This document shows positions 35,377-43,485 of a stretch of DNA of 64,000 nucleotides, piece after piece; position 1 is the stretch's first letter; every line of letters begins with the position of its first letter. Source of the DNA: Rhodobacteraceae bacterium HLUCCO07. Its GTDB lineage: Bacteria; Pseudomonadota; Alphaproteobacteria; Rhodobacterales; Rhodobacteraceae. The stretch spans positions 1 through 64,000 of the forward strand of contig LJSU01000021.1 of the NCBI GenBank assembly GCA_001314705.1, written 5' to 3'. Both the position numbers and the translations under genes were made by a program. Under the pieces are notes generated by a model, which saw only the letters and a list, made by a program, of their open reading frames with translations, was not told the origin of the DNA and ran no database searches.

Positions 35377-36311
35377 ACCGGTTTTCCCTGCGCCAGTTGG
35401 AGTATTTCGTTGCCGTCGGCCGGGCCGGGTCGATCGCGCGGGCGGCGGAGGCAGTGAACGTCTCGTCGCCCTCGATCTCCTCGGCGATCGCACAACTCGA
35501 AGAGACGCTGGGCCTGCCCCTGTTCGTGCGTCGCCGGGCGCAGGGTTTGTCGCTGACCCAAGCCGGGCGGCAGGTGATGGAACAGGCGTCCCGTGTGTTG
35601 GCCGAGGCCGAGGCACTGAACCGTCTGGCGGGCGAGATCGCGGGTAGCGTGCGCGGACCGTTGGCGGTTGGCTGCCTTTTGACCTTTGCGCAGATTATCG
35701 TGCCGGCGCTTCGCCGCGGTTTCGAGACGCGCTACCCGGAGGTGCGTATCCGGCAATACGAGCGTGACCAGGAAGGGATTTTCGACGGGTTGCGTCGGGC
35801 CGAGCTGGACGTGGCGCTGAGCTATGACATGAACATTCCCGATGATCTGGAGTTCGTGCCGCTCTTGCCCTTGCGCCCCTACGCTGTGATGGCGGCGGAT
35901 CACCCGCTTGCCGGGCAGGCGGAGGTGACGGCAGCGGAGTTGGCCATGCATCCGATGATCCTGCTCGACCTGCCCCATTCTGCGGCCTATTTCCTGTCGT
36001 TTTTCGACGAGACCGGCACGCCGCCCCTGATCGGCGAGCGCACCCGCGACATGGCGGTGATGCGCAGCCTTGTCGCCAACGGGTTCGGCTATGGCATCGT
36101 CAATATCCGCCCGCTGAATGACCTTGCCCCGGACGGGCGGCCGCTCTCGTTCGTGCCGTTGGCCGGGTCGGTGGGTATGATGCATCTGGGGCTGGTGATG
36201 GCCCGGGGAGCTGCGGGTCTGCCGACGATCCTGGCCTTCATCGACCATGCGCGTGGCTATGTCGAGGGCGGCCATGTCCCCGGGATCACCCGGGTGGAGA
36301 CGCCCGCATGA
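35373..36311 (+). CDS. LysR-family transcriptional regulator
   Basis: The ATG at 35373 overlaps the DUF1028 stop (ATGA), giving 312 residues. The winged helix-turn-helix is 'LRQLEYFVAVGRAGSIARAAEAVNVSSPSISSAIAQLEETLG'. The effector domain starts at 'GPLAVGCLLTFAQIIVPALRR'. That domain lines up by eye with the C-terminal domain of the flavin reductase fusion 1.2 kb upstream (shared DQxx..., 'ADLALLYD'/'LDVALSYD', 'DHPLA', 'MILL', 'LGYAI'/'FGYGI'). It is inside the operon rather than divergent from it, so it may autoregulate. Confidence 0.9.
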   Translation: MNRFSLRQLEYFVAVGRAGSIARAAEAVNVSSPSISSAIAQLEETLGLPLFVRRRAQGLSLTQAGRQVMEQASRVLAEAEALNRLAGEIAGSVRGPLAVGCLLTFAQIIVPALRRGFETRYPEVRIRQYERDQEGIFDGLRRAELDVALSYDMNIPDDLEFVPLLPLRPYAVMAADHPLAGQAEVTAAELAMHPMILLDLPHSAAYFLSFFDETGTPPLIGERTRDMAVMRSLVANGFGYGIVNIRPLNDLAPDGRPLSFVPLAGSVGMMHLGLVMARGAAGLPTILAFIDHARGYVEGGHVPGITRVETPA

Positions 36312-37441
36312 GCCGCACGCTGGAGCATCTCGAACGGCTGGTGGGCTTTGCCTCGCTCACCGATACGCCGAACGGCGAGATCGTGGACTATGCCGCCACG
36401 GTGCTCGACGCGGCGGGAGCACGGGTGTTCCGGATCGAGGGCGGAGCGGGGAAATCGGGGGTATTGGCCGCGATTGGACCCGAAGGGCCGGGCGGCGTGA
36501 TGCTTTCGGGCCATGTCGATGTGGTGCCGGTGGCAGGACAGGAATGGTCTTCGGACCCGTTCACGCTGCGCCGTGCGGGCGATCGCGTGTTCGGGCGCGG
36601 GACCACCGACATGAAGGGGTTCCTGGCCGCGATGTTGAGCGCGGCGGAACGGGCCGGTGGCTTGGCTCGTCCGCTCAAGCTGTCCTTTTCCTGGGACGAG
36701 GAAATCGGCTGTCGCGGTATCCCGGTGATGCTGGATCGTCTCGACGAGACCGTGGGGCGGCCGGATGCCTGTATCGTGGGTGAGCCGACGGGGATGCAGA
36801 TCGCGTTGGGGCACAAGGGCAAGACATCGCTGCGCGCGGTGGCGCGGGGGCAGGCCGGGCATTCGGCCGAGGCGCCGGATTATGTCAACGCCCTGCACCT
36901 GGGCGCCGAGATGATCGGCGCGTTACGCGCCGAGCAGGATCAGCTTGCCCGATCGGGCGCGCGCGATGATGGGTTCGCCATCCCCTACAGCACGGTTCAC
37001 GCCGGGGTAATGCAGGGAGGGCGCGCGCTCAACATCGTGCCGGACCGGGCCGAGATCGAATTTGAAATCCGCAACCTGGCCGAAGAGACGCCCGGTGGAA
37101 TCATCGCCCGGCTGCAAGCGGCGGCGTGCGAGATTGCCGGGCAGGCGGGGCCGCGGGCCGGGTTGGAGATCGAAGAGATCGGGGCCTATCCCGGTCTTGC
37201 CACCGCGCCGGACAGCTCGGCGGTGGCGCTGGCCCGTGACATCGCTCCCGGGGCGGGGTTGATCAAGGTGTCCTTTGGCACCGAGGCGGGGCATTTCGCG
37301 GCGCGCGGTATAGAAACGGTGGTCTGTGGGCCGGGCGACATGGCGCAAGGGCACAAGCCGGACGAGTTCATCGCGCTTGACCAGTTGGCGCAATGCGACG
37401 CCATGCTGGAATGGTTGCGAAAGAGGCTGGCGGGCTATTGA
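36308..37441 (+). CDS. M20 deacylase, acetylornithine deacetylase (ArgE)-like
   Basis: The 377-residue product is a di-zinc M20 amidohydrolase. 'MLSGHVDVVPVAGQEW', 'RGTTDMKGFLAAML', 'DEEIGCRGIPVML' and 'FGTEAGHFAARGIETVVCGPG' hold the metal ligands and catalytic Glu; the dimerisation domain has 'GHSAEAPDYVNALHL'. As the last gene of the catabolic cluster, overlapping the LysR gene by 4 bp, it more likely removes an acyl group from a pathway intermediate than makes ornithine. Confidence 0.88.
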   Translation: MSRTLEHLERLVGFASLTDTPNGEIVDYAATVLDAAGARVFRIEGGAGKSGVLAAIGPEGPGGVMLSGHVDVVPVAGQEWSSDPFTLRRAGDRVFGRGTTDMKGFLAAMLSAAERAGGLARPLKLSFSWDEEIGCRGIPVMLDRLDETVGRPDACIVGEPTGMQIALGHKGKTSLRAVARGQAGHSAEAPDYVNALHLGAEMIGALRAEQDQLARSGARDDGFAIPYSTVHAGVMQGGRALNIVPDRAEIEFEIRNLAEETPGGIIARLQAAACEIAGQAGPRAGLEIEEIGAYPGLATAPDSSAVALARDIAPGAGLIKVSFGTEAGHFAARGIETVVCGPGDMAQGHKPDEFIALDQLAQCDAMLEWLRKRLAGY

Positions 37442-37462
37442 ACGCCATATCAATGTCGTCCT

Positions 37463-38134
37463 TCAATGGCCATGAAGCGCGAGATAGATGCCGAACCCGC
37501 CGACGAGAACGAGGCTCGATGCCCAGACGACATCGAGGTTGAACCAGGTTCGTGAGAGGAATTTCAGACCAAAATAGAAATAGATCGCAACGGCTATGAT
37601 GCCCCCCGCGATGGTCATGGCGAGGGTGTGCGCAAAAGCCACGAGGAAGGCGGATGCGACATTCTGTTCCATCAGGCCGCGTGCCGCCTCATGCCCGCCA
37701 TCGCCCGGATCAACGCCGCAAATTCCGAGATAAATCGGCACCAGCATGAGCCCCGCGCCATGCGCCATGGCGGCCAGAAAGGACCAAAGCACCAGCCGGG
37801 ATGGATGAACCCGGGCCAGGAATCGCGGGTGCCTGCGATTGATCAGAAGATAGAGGCCCGCAGCGATCACGAGCGCCCCGGCGCCGACGCGGAGTTCTGT
37901 TTCCCAAGCGACCAGCGCGGTCAGCATGGAAAAGGGCAGCAGGATCGCGAGCATCGCCAGAAAATGACCCAAGGCCAAGGCGGCGATGGCCTTTTCCAGC
38001 GCTCGGTGCCGACCTTCCATCAGGCCCGCGGACACGGCGAGCGGCCAACCCATCCCGGGATTGATCCCGTGATAGAAACCGGACAAGATGACGGCCCCCC
38101 AAAGAGCCGTCATCGTGCTTGCCTCGAGGGCCAT
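37463..38134 (-). CDS. Polytopic membrane protein coupled to mtoX, unknown function
   Basis: The 223-residue product has about six hydrophobic helices with conserved-looking His and Gly sites: 'SGFYHGINPGMGWPLAVSAG', 'LALGHFLAM', 'MAHGAGLML', 'FAHTLAMTIAGG'. The pattern is reminiscent of metal or sulfur exporters (NiCoT/RcnA or TauE-like), but no family is certain. Its ATG directly abuts the mtoX stop (TGAATG), so it is translated with mtoX and may handle copper, sulfide or another product for that enzyme. Confidence 0.7.
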   Translation of the reverse strand: MALEASTMTALWGAVILSGFYHGINPGMGWPLAVSAGLMEGRHRALEKAIAALALGHFLAMLAILLPFSMLTALVAWETELRVGAGALVIAAGLYLLINRRHPRFLARVHPSRLVLWSFLAAMAHGAGLMLVPIYLGICGVDPGDGGHEAARGLMEQNVASAFLVAFAHTLAMTIAGGIIAVAIYFYFGLKFLSRTWFNLDVVWASSLVLVGGFGIYLALHGH

Positions 38135-39535
38135 TCAGACGTTGGGATAGCAGAAACTGTCGGTCGAGCAGTCTCCGCCCTCCAGCCGGATCTGGTGCGC
38201 CCTGTAGCCTTTGGGAAAATCGACATAGAATTCCTTGTCGAGCGTCAGCCCGCCATTTTCGCCCACATGTGCCATGACCATCTGGCCGCCTTCCTGGTCC
38301 GGATAGAACTGGCTGTCCCATGTCGAATAAAGCGAGTTGGTCCAGTAGACTCGCTTTCCGTCGCGACTGATCTCGACCATCTGCGGGCCGAAGGCGAAAT
38401 CACCGCCGCCAGGGTGCTTGGTGCCGCGCGCGATCCCGCCCAGCTCGACCTTGCCTGCGAGAACCGGGTTCATCGGGTCGGACACGTCATACTGGTGCAT
38501 CTCGCCAAGGCCCCAGCAAGCGACATAGAGATATTTGTCGTCAAGGCTGAGGTCGATATCGGTGATGAGAGGCGGCACGGCCTCGAAACCCTGCAGGAGC
38601 GGTGGCAGGTTCTCGGGCTTTTCCGGGCGCGGGTCGATGGTGATGGTTTTCTTGGACTGCCAGGTGCCGTCCTCGCCGCGCCACCAGGTGAAGACCGCGC
38701 CTTGCAGGTTGGTAGTGTCGACCACCACGCCGCAGAAACCGTGGGATTTCTTGGGATCATGGGCGGGGCGGATTTCCAGCGCCATCTGGTAGTTTTCGCC
38801 GAAATCGATGGTCTGGATGTTCTTGCGGCGACGCAGATCCCAGAAATGTATCGAATGGCCATACTTGTTGGACAGCAAATCCTCAGGTACGATGCCGTTC
38901 TCGTATTGCGGCGGCAGGGCCCACTCGGAACTGACCATGTAATCTTGTGGCAGGTTCCACCAGAAATCATAGTGCTTATCCTGCTTGCCACGGTCCATCT
39001 CATACTGGCCGATGATCTCGAAGGTCTCGCAATCCATGATGAAAATGCCCGGCGGGCCGTCCATGCCATCTTTGCCGCCACCGCCGAGTGTCGAAACATA
39101 AATCCCTTCTGGACCGCAATGGATGGTGTGGGGGCGCGAATACCCGGTCTTTGCGAATACCTCCTCGGGTTCGATGATCTTGTGAATCTTCAGGTCCAGC
39201 GGGTCCTTGGTGTCAATCACGTAGATGCGCGAGGACCGGATTCCAGGAACGATCAGGTAGCGACGCTCCAGAAAGGCGTGGCCCGAAAGCGGCGAGAGCG
39301 CCGAGGAACAGGCGTTCCAGCCGAAATGGTGGAACTCATCGCCCGTGTTGGGCATCAGGAGTTGATGGACGATGGTGCCATAGCTGTCGGATTTCTGGTC
39401 GAGATCTACCACCGCGATGCCGTCGGGTTTCGAGCCGTCCGGGCTGAGCATCACAACGAAGCCGTAGGTTTCCACCGGGGCCTGCATGGCAAGCTGCGCG
39501 GTGGCGTGAAATGTCGGGTCTGGTCTCAAAGTCAT
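38135..39535 (-). CDS. mtoX: Methanethiol oxidase / selenium-binding protein (SBP56 family)
   Basis: The ATG at 39535 behind GTGAGGAAA gives 466 residues. The SBP56 seven-bladed propeller features are present: 'HHFGWNACSSAL', 'SRPHTIHCGPEGIYVSTLG', 'NKYGHSIHFWDLRRR', 'PHAHQIRLEGGDCSTDSF'-like end ('YRAHQIRLEGGDCSTDS'). MtoX is a copper enzyme that turns methanethiol into formaldehyde, H2S and H2O2. No clear signal peptide is visible. The neighbouring IclR regulator and formaldehyde dehydrogenase fit formaldehyde as product. The Sco1/MauG-type genes reported beside mtoX elsewhere are absent; a membrane protein follows instead. Confidence 0.82.
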   Translation of the reverse strand: MTLRPDPTFHATAQLAMQAPVETYGFVVMLSPDGSKPDGIAVVDLDQKSDSYGTIVHQLLMPNTGDEFHHFGWNACSSALSPLSGHAFLERRYLIVPGIRSSRIYVIDTKDPLDLKIHKIIEPEEVFAKTGYSRPHTIHCGPEGIYVSTLGGGGKDGMDGPPGIFIMDCETFEIIGQYEMDRGKQDKHYDFWWNLPQDYMVSSEWALPPQYENGIVPEDLLSNKYGHSIHFWDLRRRKNIQTIDFGENYQMALEIRPAHDPKKSHGFCGVVVDTTNLQGAVFTWWRGEDGTWQSKKTITIDPRPEKPENLPPLLQGFEAVPPLITDIDLSLDDKYLYVACWGLGEMHQYDVSDPMNPVLAGKVELGGIARGTKHPGGGDFAFGPQMVEISRDGKRVYWTNSLYSTWDSQFYPDQEGGQMVMAHVGENGGLTLDKEFYVDFPKGYRAHQIRLEGGDCSTDSFCYPNV

Positions 39536-39620
39536 GTTTTCCTCACTTGGATAGATGGGCCCGTGACGGGCTGACGTGGTCTTCTTTTCCTTTCTTCTTG
39601 GCGGTATGGCCGGTGCCTCC

Positions 39621-40379
39621 TCAAACCTCGGCCACATTGCACAGTTGTATGGCCCCGCTGACGCGCCCGGCCAGGTCGATCAGGTCATGCCCGATGCGGG
39701 CACGGTTGTCCGATCCGAAGCGCCGGATCGGGCCGATGGCCCCGACGCTGAAGATCGCGCCGATATTGCCGATTGAGATCGGTGCCGCCACGCTGGCAAT
39801 GCCGAGGTCGATCTCCTGATCGCAATCGGCAAAGCCCCGCTCGACGATGCGGGCGAAATCGGCGCGGAGCTCCTTTTCGGTGGTCTTGGTGTGTTCTGTA
39901 TAGGCCTTGAGACTGCCGCTGATGATGCAGTCCTGGAACGTCGGTTCGGCAAAGGCTGCGATGGCCTTGGAACACGAACATGCATGCATCGGGCGTACGC
40001 CAAGACCGGGATGGATGAAAGCGCGCGCAGGATCGTCCGGCGTCTCGACATGGATGATCTCGACCTGACTATTGCGGAACCGGGACAGGAACACCGTTTC
40101 GTTGAACCGGACCGCGGCAGCCTTGAGCAGCGGTGCCGCGGCCCGTCGCACGTCCACGTCGGATTTTCCAAGCAGGGCGATCCGGATCAGACGCTCTCCG
40201 ATCATGACACGACCGTCGCCCAAGGGGGACTCGATCAGGCCATGATCCTGAAGTGTCTGGATAAGCCTGTAGCAGGTCGGCTTTGGCAGGCCGGTCGCCT
40301 TTTGGATTTCCGATGCCGAAACGGGGTTCCCGGCCACGGCGACGATCTCCATGATTGTGATCAGGCGTTCGAGATGCAT
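39621..40379 (-). CDS. IclR-family transcriptional regulator
   Basis: The start at 40379 (MHLERLITIMEIVAVAGNPVSASEIQKATGL) gives 252 residues, a typical IclR length; the longer track ORF runs into adhC. The winged helix-turn-helix is 'VSASEIQKATGLPKPTCYRLIQTLQDHGLI'; the GAF-like effector domain has 'LGVRPMHACSCSKAIAAF'. It lies between mtoX (same strand, 85 bp downstream) and the divergent adhC, with a palindrome in the 91-bp gap, so it probably controls both. Confidence 0.9.
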   Translation of the reverse strand: MHLERLITIMEIVAVAGNPVSASEIQKATGLPKPTCYRLIQTLQDHGLIESPLGDGRVMIGERLIRIALLGKSDVDVRRAAAPLLKAAAVRFNETVFLSRFRNSQVEIIHVETPDDPARAFIHPGLGVRPMHACSCSKAIAAFAEPTFQDCIISGSLKAYTEHTKTTEKELRADFARIVERGFADCDQEIDLGIASVAAPISIGNIGAIFSVGAIGPIRRFGSDNRARIGHDLIDLAGRVSGAIQLCNVAEV

Positions 40380-40402
40380 ATTGACCGAATCGCTCCACGC
40401 GA

Positions 40403-40417
40403 TGAGACTTGGTCTCA
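40403..40417. promoter_or_regulatory. Palindrome TGAGAC-TTG-GTCTCA in the iclR-adhC gap
   Basis: A perfect 6-bp inverted repeat with 3-bp centre, 23 bp upstream of the iclR start and 53 bp before adhC. The half TGGTCTCAAA recurs at the first codons of mtoX (39521-39530). It is a candidate IclR operator. Confidence 0.45.
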
Positions 40418-40470
40418 AATGATGAAACGAAACGCGGGAAACGCAAGAAAATTCGGGAGGTGACGTGAAC

Positions 40471-41598
40471 ATGCGCACACGAGCTGCTGTGGCCCTTGAG
40501 GCCGGAAAACCCCTTGAGATCATGGAAGTGAACCTTGAAGGTCCGAAAGCGGGCGAGGTTCTGGTTGAGATCAAGGCCACCGGCATTTGCCACACCGACG
40601 AATTCACCCGTTCGGGCGCTGACCCGGAGGGGCTGTTTCCGTCGATCCTCGGTCATGAGGGAGCAGGCGTGGTGATGGAGGTGGGCGAAGGGGTTACGAC
40701 GCTCAAGCCAGGGGATCATGTGATCCCGCTCTACACGCCCGAATGCCGCGAATGCTATTCTTGCCGCTCGGGCAAGACCAACCTCTGTACTGCGATTCGC
40801 GGTACGCAAGGGCAGGGATTGATGCCAGATGGTACGACACGGTTCTCGATGCTCGATGGCACGCCGATCTATCACTACATGGGCTGCTCGACCTTTTCCA
40901 ACCACACGGTTCTGCCCGAGATCGCGCTGGCCAAGGTGCGCGAGGACGCACCGTTCGACACGATCTGCTATATCGGTTGCGGAGTGACGACGGGCATTGG
41001 CGCGGTGATCAATACAGCAGGGGTGGAGATCGGGTCCACGGCGGCGGTGTTCGGGCTGGGCGGAATCGGCCTCAATGTGATCCAGGGACTGCGCATGGCC
41101 GGGGCCGACATGATCATCGGGGTGGACCTGAATGATTCCAAGGAAGAGATGGCGCGCAAGTTCGGGATGACACATTTCATCAATCCCGATAAGGTCGATA
41201 ACACGGTGCAGGAAATCGTAAAACTGACCCAGCGTGGCGACGACGCAATTGGTGGCGTGGATTATTCGTTTGACGCCACTGGCAATGTACAGGTGATGCG
41301 TGATGCGCTGGAGTGCAGCCATCGGGGCTGGGGCGTGTCGGTCATAATCGGCGTCGCGCCGGCGGGTGCCGAGATCTCGACGCGACCCTTCCAATTGGTG
41401 ACCGGACGCGTCTGGAAGGGTACGGCATTCGGTGGAGCGAAGGGACGCAGCGATGTTCCCAGATTCGTGGATTGGTACATGAACGGAAAGATCGAGATCG
41501 ATCCGATGATCACACACAAGCTGACACTGGACCAGATCAACAAGGGCTTCGATCTGATGCACGAAGGCAAATCCATCCGGGCAGTGGTGGAGTTCTGA
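40471..41598 (+). CDS. adhC: S-(hydroxymethyl)glutathione dehydrogenase / class III alcohol dehydrogenase
   Basis: The ATG at 40471 behind GGGAGGTGA gives 375 residues, the usual length; a GTG at 40465 is less likely. '[17 protein letters not shown]' and 'GHEGAGVV' hold catalytic zinc ligands, '[17 protein letters not shown]' the structural zinc cysteines, and '[19 protein letters not shown]' the NAD site. It oxidises the formaldehyde-glutathione adduct. The context with MtoX and a Rieske oxygenase suggests it removes formaldehyde made by either. Confidence 0.94.
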   Translation: MRTRAAVALEAGKPLEIMEVNLEGPKAGEVLVEIKATGICHTDEFTRSGADPEGLFPSILGHEGAGVVMEVGEGVTTLKPGDHVIPLYTPECRECYSCRSGKTNLCTAIRGTQGQGLMPDGTTRFSMLDGTPIYHYMGCSTFSNHTVLPEIALAKVREDAPFDTICYIGCGVTTGIGAVINTAGVEIGSTAAVFGLGGIGLNVIQGLRMAGADMIIGVDLNDSKEEMARKFGMTHFINPDKVDNTVQEIVKLTQRGDDAIGGVDYSFDATGNVQVMRDALECSHRGWGVSVIIGVAPAGAEISTRPFQLVTGRVWKGTAFGGAKGRSDVPRFVDWYMNGKIEIDPMITHKLTLDQINKGFDLMHEGKSIRAVVEF

Positions 41599-41625
41599 AG
41601 TCAATTTCAAGGGCCTGGCGCCTTG

Positions 41626-41652
41626 GCGTCGCGCCCTTATCGGGCGCGACGC
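41626..41652 (+). terminator. Hairpin after adhC
   Basis: GCGTCGCGCCC and GGGCGCGACGC form an 11-bp perfect stem with loop TTATC, 27 bp after the stop. A strong stem but no U-tract. Confidence 0.45.
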
Positions 41653-41709
41653 GCACCCTTCATGGCAACCGGCCGGATCGGGAAGCCGGTGCCGGTAGCG
41701 ATATCGAGG

Positions 41710-42007
41710 TTAGCGCGCTTCCTGCTCAAGGTTCAGCTTCATGTCGAGCGATAGCTGTTGCAGGACGACCGCTTCCTTGTGCAGGTATGGTCTCGCTCAC
41801 CGTGGTGATCCCGTCCTCGATGGCTTGTCGAAACTCGTCCATGAGCATCGCTAAACGCTGAGCCAGGGCAATTACGTCCGTGTTGACGTTTCCCTGTGAT
41901 ACATGATCGGGGCGCCGGTCACGGCTCGGCGGGATGCCCTTCAGGTCGGGCAGGGCCGCGGTCATATGCCTATTGCGGGCGCGCACTTCCTTCGGGCTCT
42001 TCGGCAT
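41710..42007 (-). pseudogene. Small unknown gene with a probable frameshift
   Basis: The minus-strand ATG at 42007 (GGAAAAG upstream) reads 'MPKSPKEVRARNRHM...VIALAQRLAMLMDEFRQAIEDGITTVSET' and then turns to low-sense sequence. The neighbouring frame continues as 'LHKEAVVLQQLSLDMKLNLEQEAR' to a TAA at 41710. Removing one base near 41788-41792 joins both into a helical protein of about 98 residues. I do not recognise the family. It may be a decayed gene or hold a sequencing error. Confidence 0.5.
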
Positions 42008-42083
42008 TATCTTTTCCGGTTGCCTGTGGTGTCTCGGTTCGAGAGGCTTGCACCCATGCGCCAAGGCGGCATAAATCGCGCCC

Positions 42084-42674
42084 ATGGCCAAGCTTCACTT
42101 CAATTATTCGACCATGAACGCGGGCAAATCGACGGTGCTCTTGCAGGCGGCGCATAACTACCGCGAAAGGGGCATGGAACCTTATTTGCTGACCGCGCGG
42201 CTCGATACGCGCGCAGGGGTGGGACGGATCGCGAGTCGCATAGGAATCGGGGCCGAGGCCGATATATTCGATGCGCAGGACGATCTGTTCGGATCGGTCG
42301 CCACGCGTTTGGCCCAGGGGTCGATCGCCTGTGTTTTCGTGGACGAGGCGCAATTTCTGACCCATGATCAGGTCTGGCAACTGGCGCGCGTGGTCGACGA
42401 TCGGGGCGTGCCGGTGATGTGCTACGGGTTGCGGGTCGATTTTCGTGGCGCGTTGTTTCCTGGCTCGGCCGCGCTTCTGGCGCTCGCGGACGAGATGCGC
42501 GAGGTGCGCACCATCTGCCATTGCGGAAGGAAGGCGACGATGGTGGTGCGCCGAGATGCAAACGGTCGCCCCGTGACGTGTGGCGAACAGGTGCAGATCG
42601 GTGGTAACGAAACCTATGAGAGCCTGTGCAGGCAGCATTGGCGCGAGGCGGTGGGCGACCAGGTGGAAAAATGA
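42084..42674 (+). CDS. tdk: Thymidine kinase
   Basis: The 196-residue product is a type II thymidine kinase. 'YSTMNAGKST' is the P-loop, 'VFVDEAQFLTHDQVWQL' the Walker B/DEAQF motif, 'CHCGRKATMVVRRDANGRPV' the start of the zinc ribbon, and the end the lasso. It salvages thymidine to dTMP. The FAH-family gene follows 13 bp later. Confidence 0.94.
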   Translation: MAKLHFNYSTMNAGKSTVLLQAAHNYRERGMEPYLLTARLDTRAGVGRIASRIGIGAEADIFDAQDDLFGSVATRLAQGSIACVFVDEAQFLTHDQVWQLARVVDDRGVPVMCYGLRVDFRGALFPGSAALLALADEMREVRTICHCGRKATMVVRRDANGRPVTCGEQVQIGGNETYESLCRQHWREAVGDQVEK

Positions 42675-42687
42675 TGGGAGGTGAGGG

Positions 42688-43455
42688 ATGGAAATCGAAA
42701 CGATAGGCAGGGCGCTGGCCGAGGCGCGTCGCACGGGGCGAAAGCTGGAAGAATATCCCTGCGTGCGGCCCGACATGGGCGAGGCGCTGGCGATTCAAGG
42801 TGCGATGGCGGCAGCGATGGGGGCGCCGGTGGTGGGCTGGAAGGTCGGGCTGACCTCGCTGCGCGCGCAAGAGATCTGTGGTGTCGATGCGCCGCTGGCT
42901 GGGCCCTTGTTCGAGGGGTGGGTCTGGGACAGCGGGGTCGAGATCGCGCCAGTCGAGGGCGATCTTGGTATCCTTGAGGCGGAGATCGGGCTGAGGATGC
43001 AAGCCGACTTGCCGCCGCGCAAAGCGCCCTATGAGCGGGCCGAGGTGCTGGCGGCGGTGGGCGAGGTGCTGCCGGTCATTGAATGGGTCAACAAGCGCCT
43101 GCCCGGCGGCATCCGCGAGGCGGCCGAATGGCTGGCCGCTGACGGGGTTATCAACCGAGGGTTGATCTGCGGGGCGGGGCATCCGTTCAACCCGGACCGG
43201 GACCTTGCGGGCGAGCGCGTCACGGTACGGCGCGACGATGTTGCAGTGACCGAAGGCGTGGGGGCCAACGCCATGGGCGGGCCCGATGCGGTGATCTCAT
43301 GGCTGGCCAATGACCTCTCTGCGCGCGGCATCGGGCTGCGCCGGGGAGACGTGGTCGCGACAGGGTTGATCTGCGATGTGGTCCACGCCGTGCCGGGAGT
43401 GCGGATCGAGGCGGATTTCATGACCCTCGGGCCGGTTGCCGTTGTGGTGGCGTGA
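42688..43455 (+). CDS. 2-keto-4-pentenoate hydratase-like protein (FAH family)
   Basis: The 255-residue product belongs to the fumarylacetoacetase C-terminal superfamily, MhpD branch: 'VVGWKVGLTSLRAQEICGVDAPLAGPLFEGWV', 'ILEAEIGLRMQADLPPR' with metal-binding glutamates, and 'GPDAVISWLANDLSARGIGLRRGDVVATG'. Such enzymes hydrate dienols in meta-cleavage of aromatics; others are decarboxylases. No other aromatic meta-pathway genes are adjacent, so its role is open. Confidence 0.85.
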   Translation: MEIETIGRALAEARRTGRKLEEYPCVRPDMGEALAIQGAMAAAMGAPVVGWKVGLTSLRAQEICGVDAPLAGPLFEGWVWDSGVEIAPVEGDLGILEAEIGLRMQADLPPRKAPYERAEVLAAVGEVLPVIEWVNKRLPGGIREAAEWLAADGVINRGLICGAGHPFNPDRDLAGERVTVRRDDVAVTEGVGANAMGGPDAVISWLANDLSARGIGLRRGDVVATGLICDVVHAVPGVRIEADFMTLGPVAVVVA

Positions 43456-43485
43456 TAGACGATCTTTCGCCGAATGATCGCGACG

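Noticed and set aside
37628-39574. 648-residue plus-strand ORF
   Set aside because: Antisense to the mtoX and membrane protein genes; His/Asp/Arg-rich composition is a reverse-strand artefact of GC-rich coding DNA, with no domain pattern.
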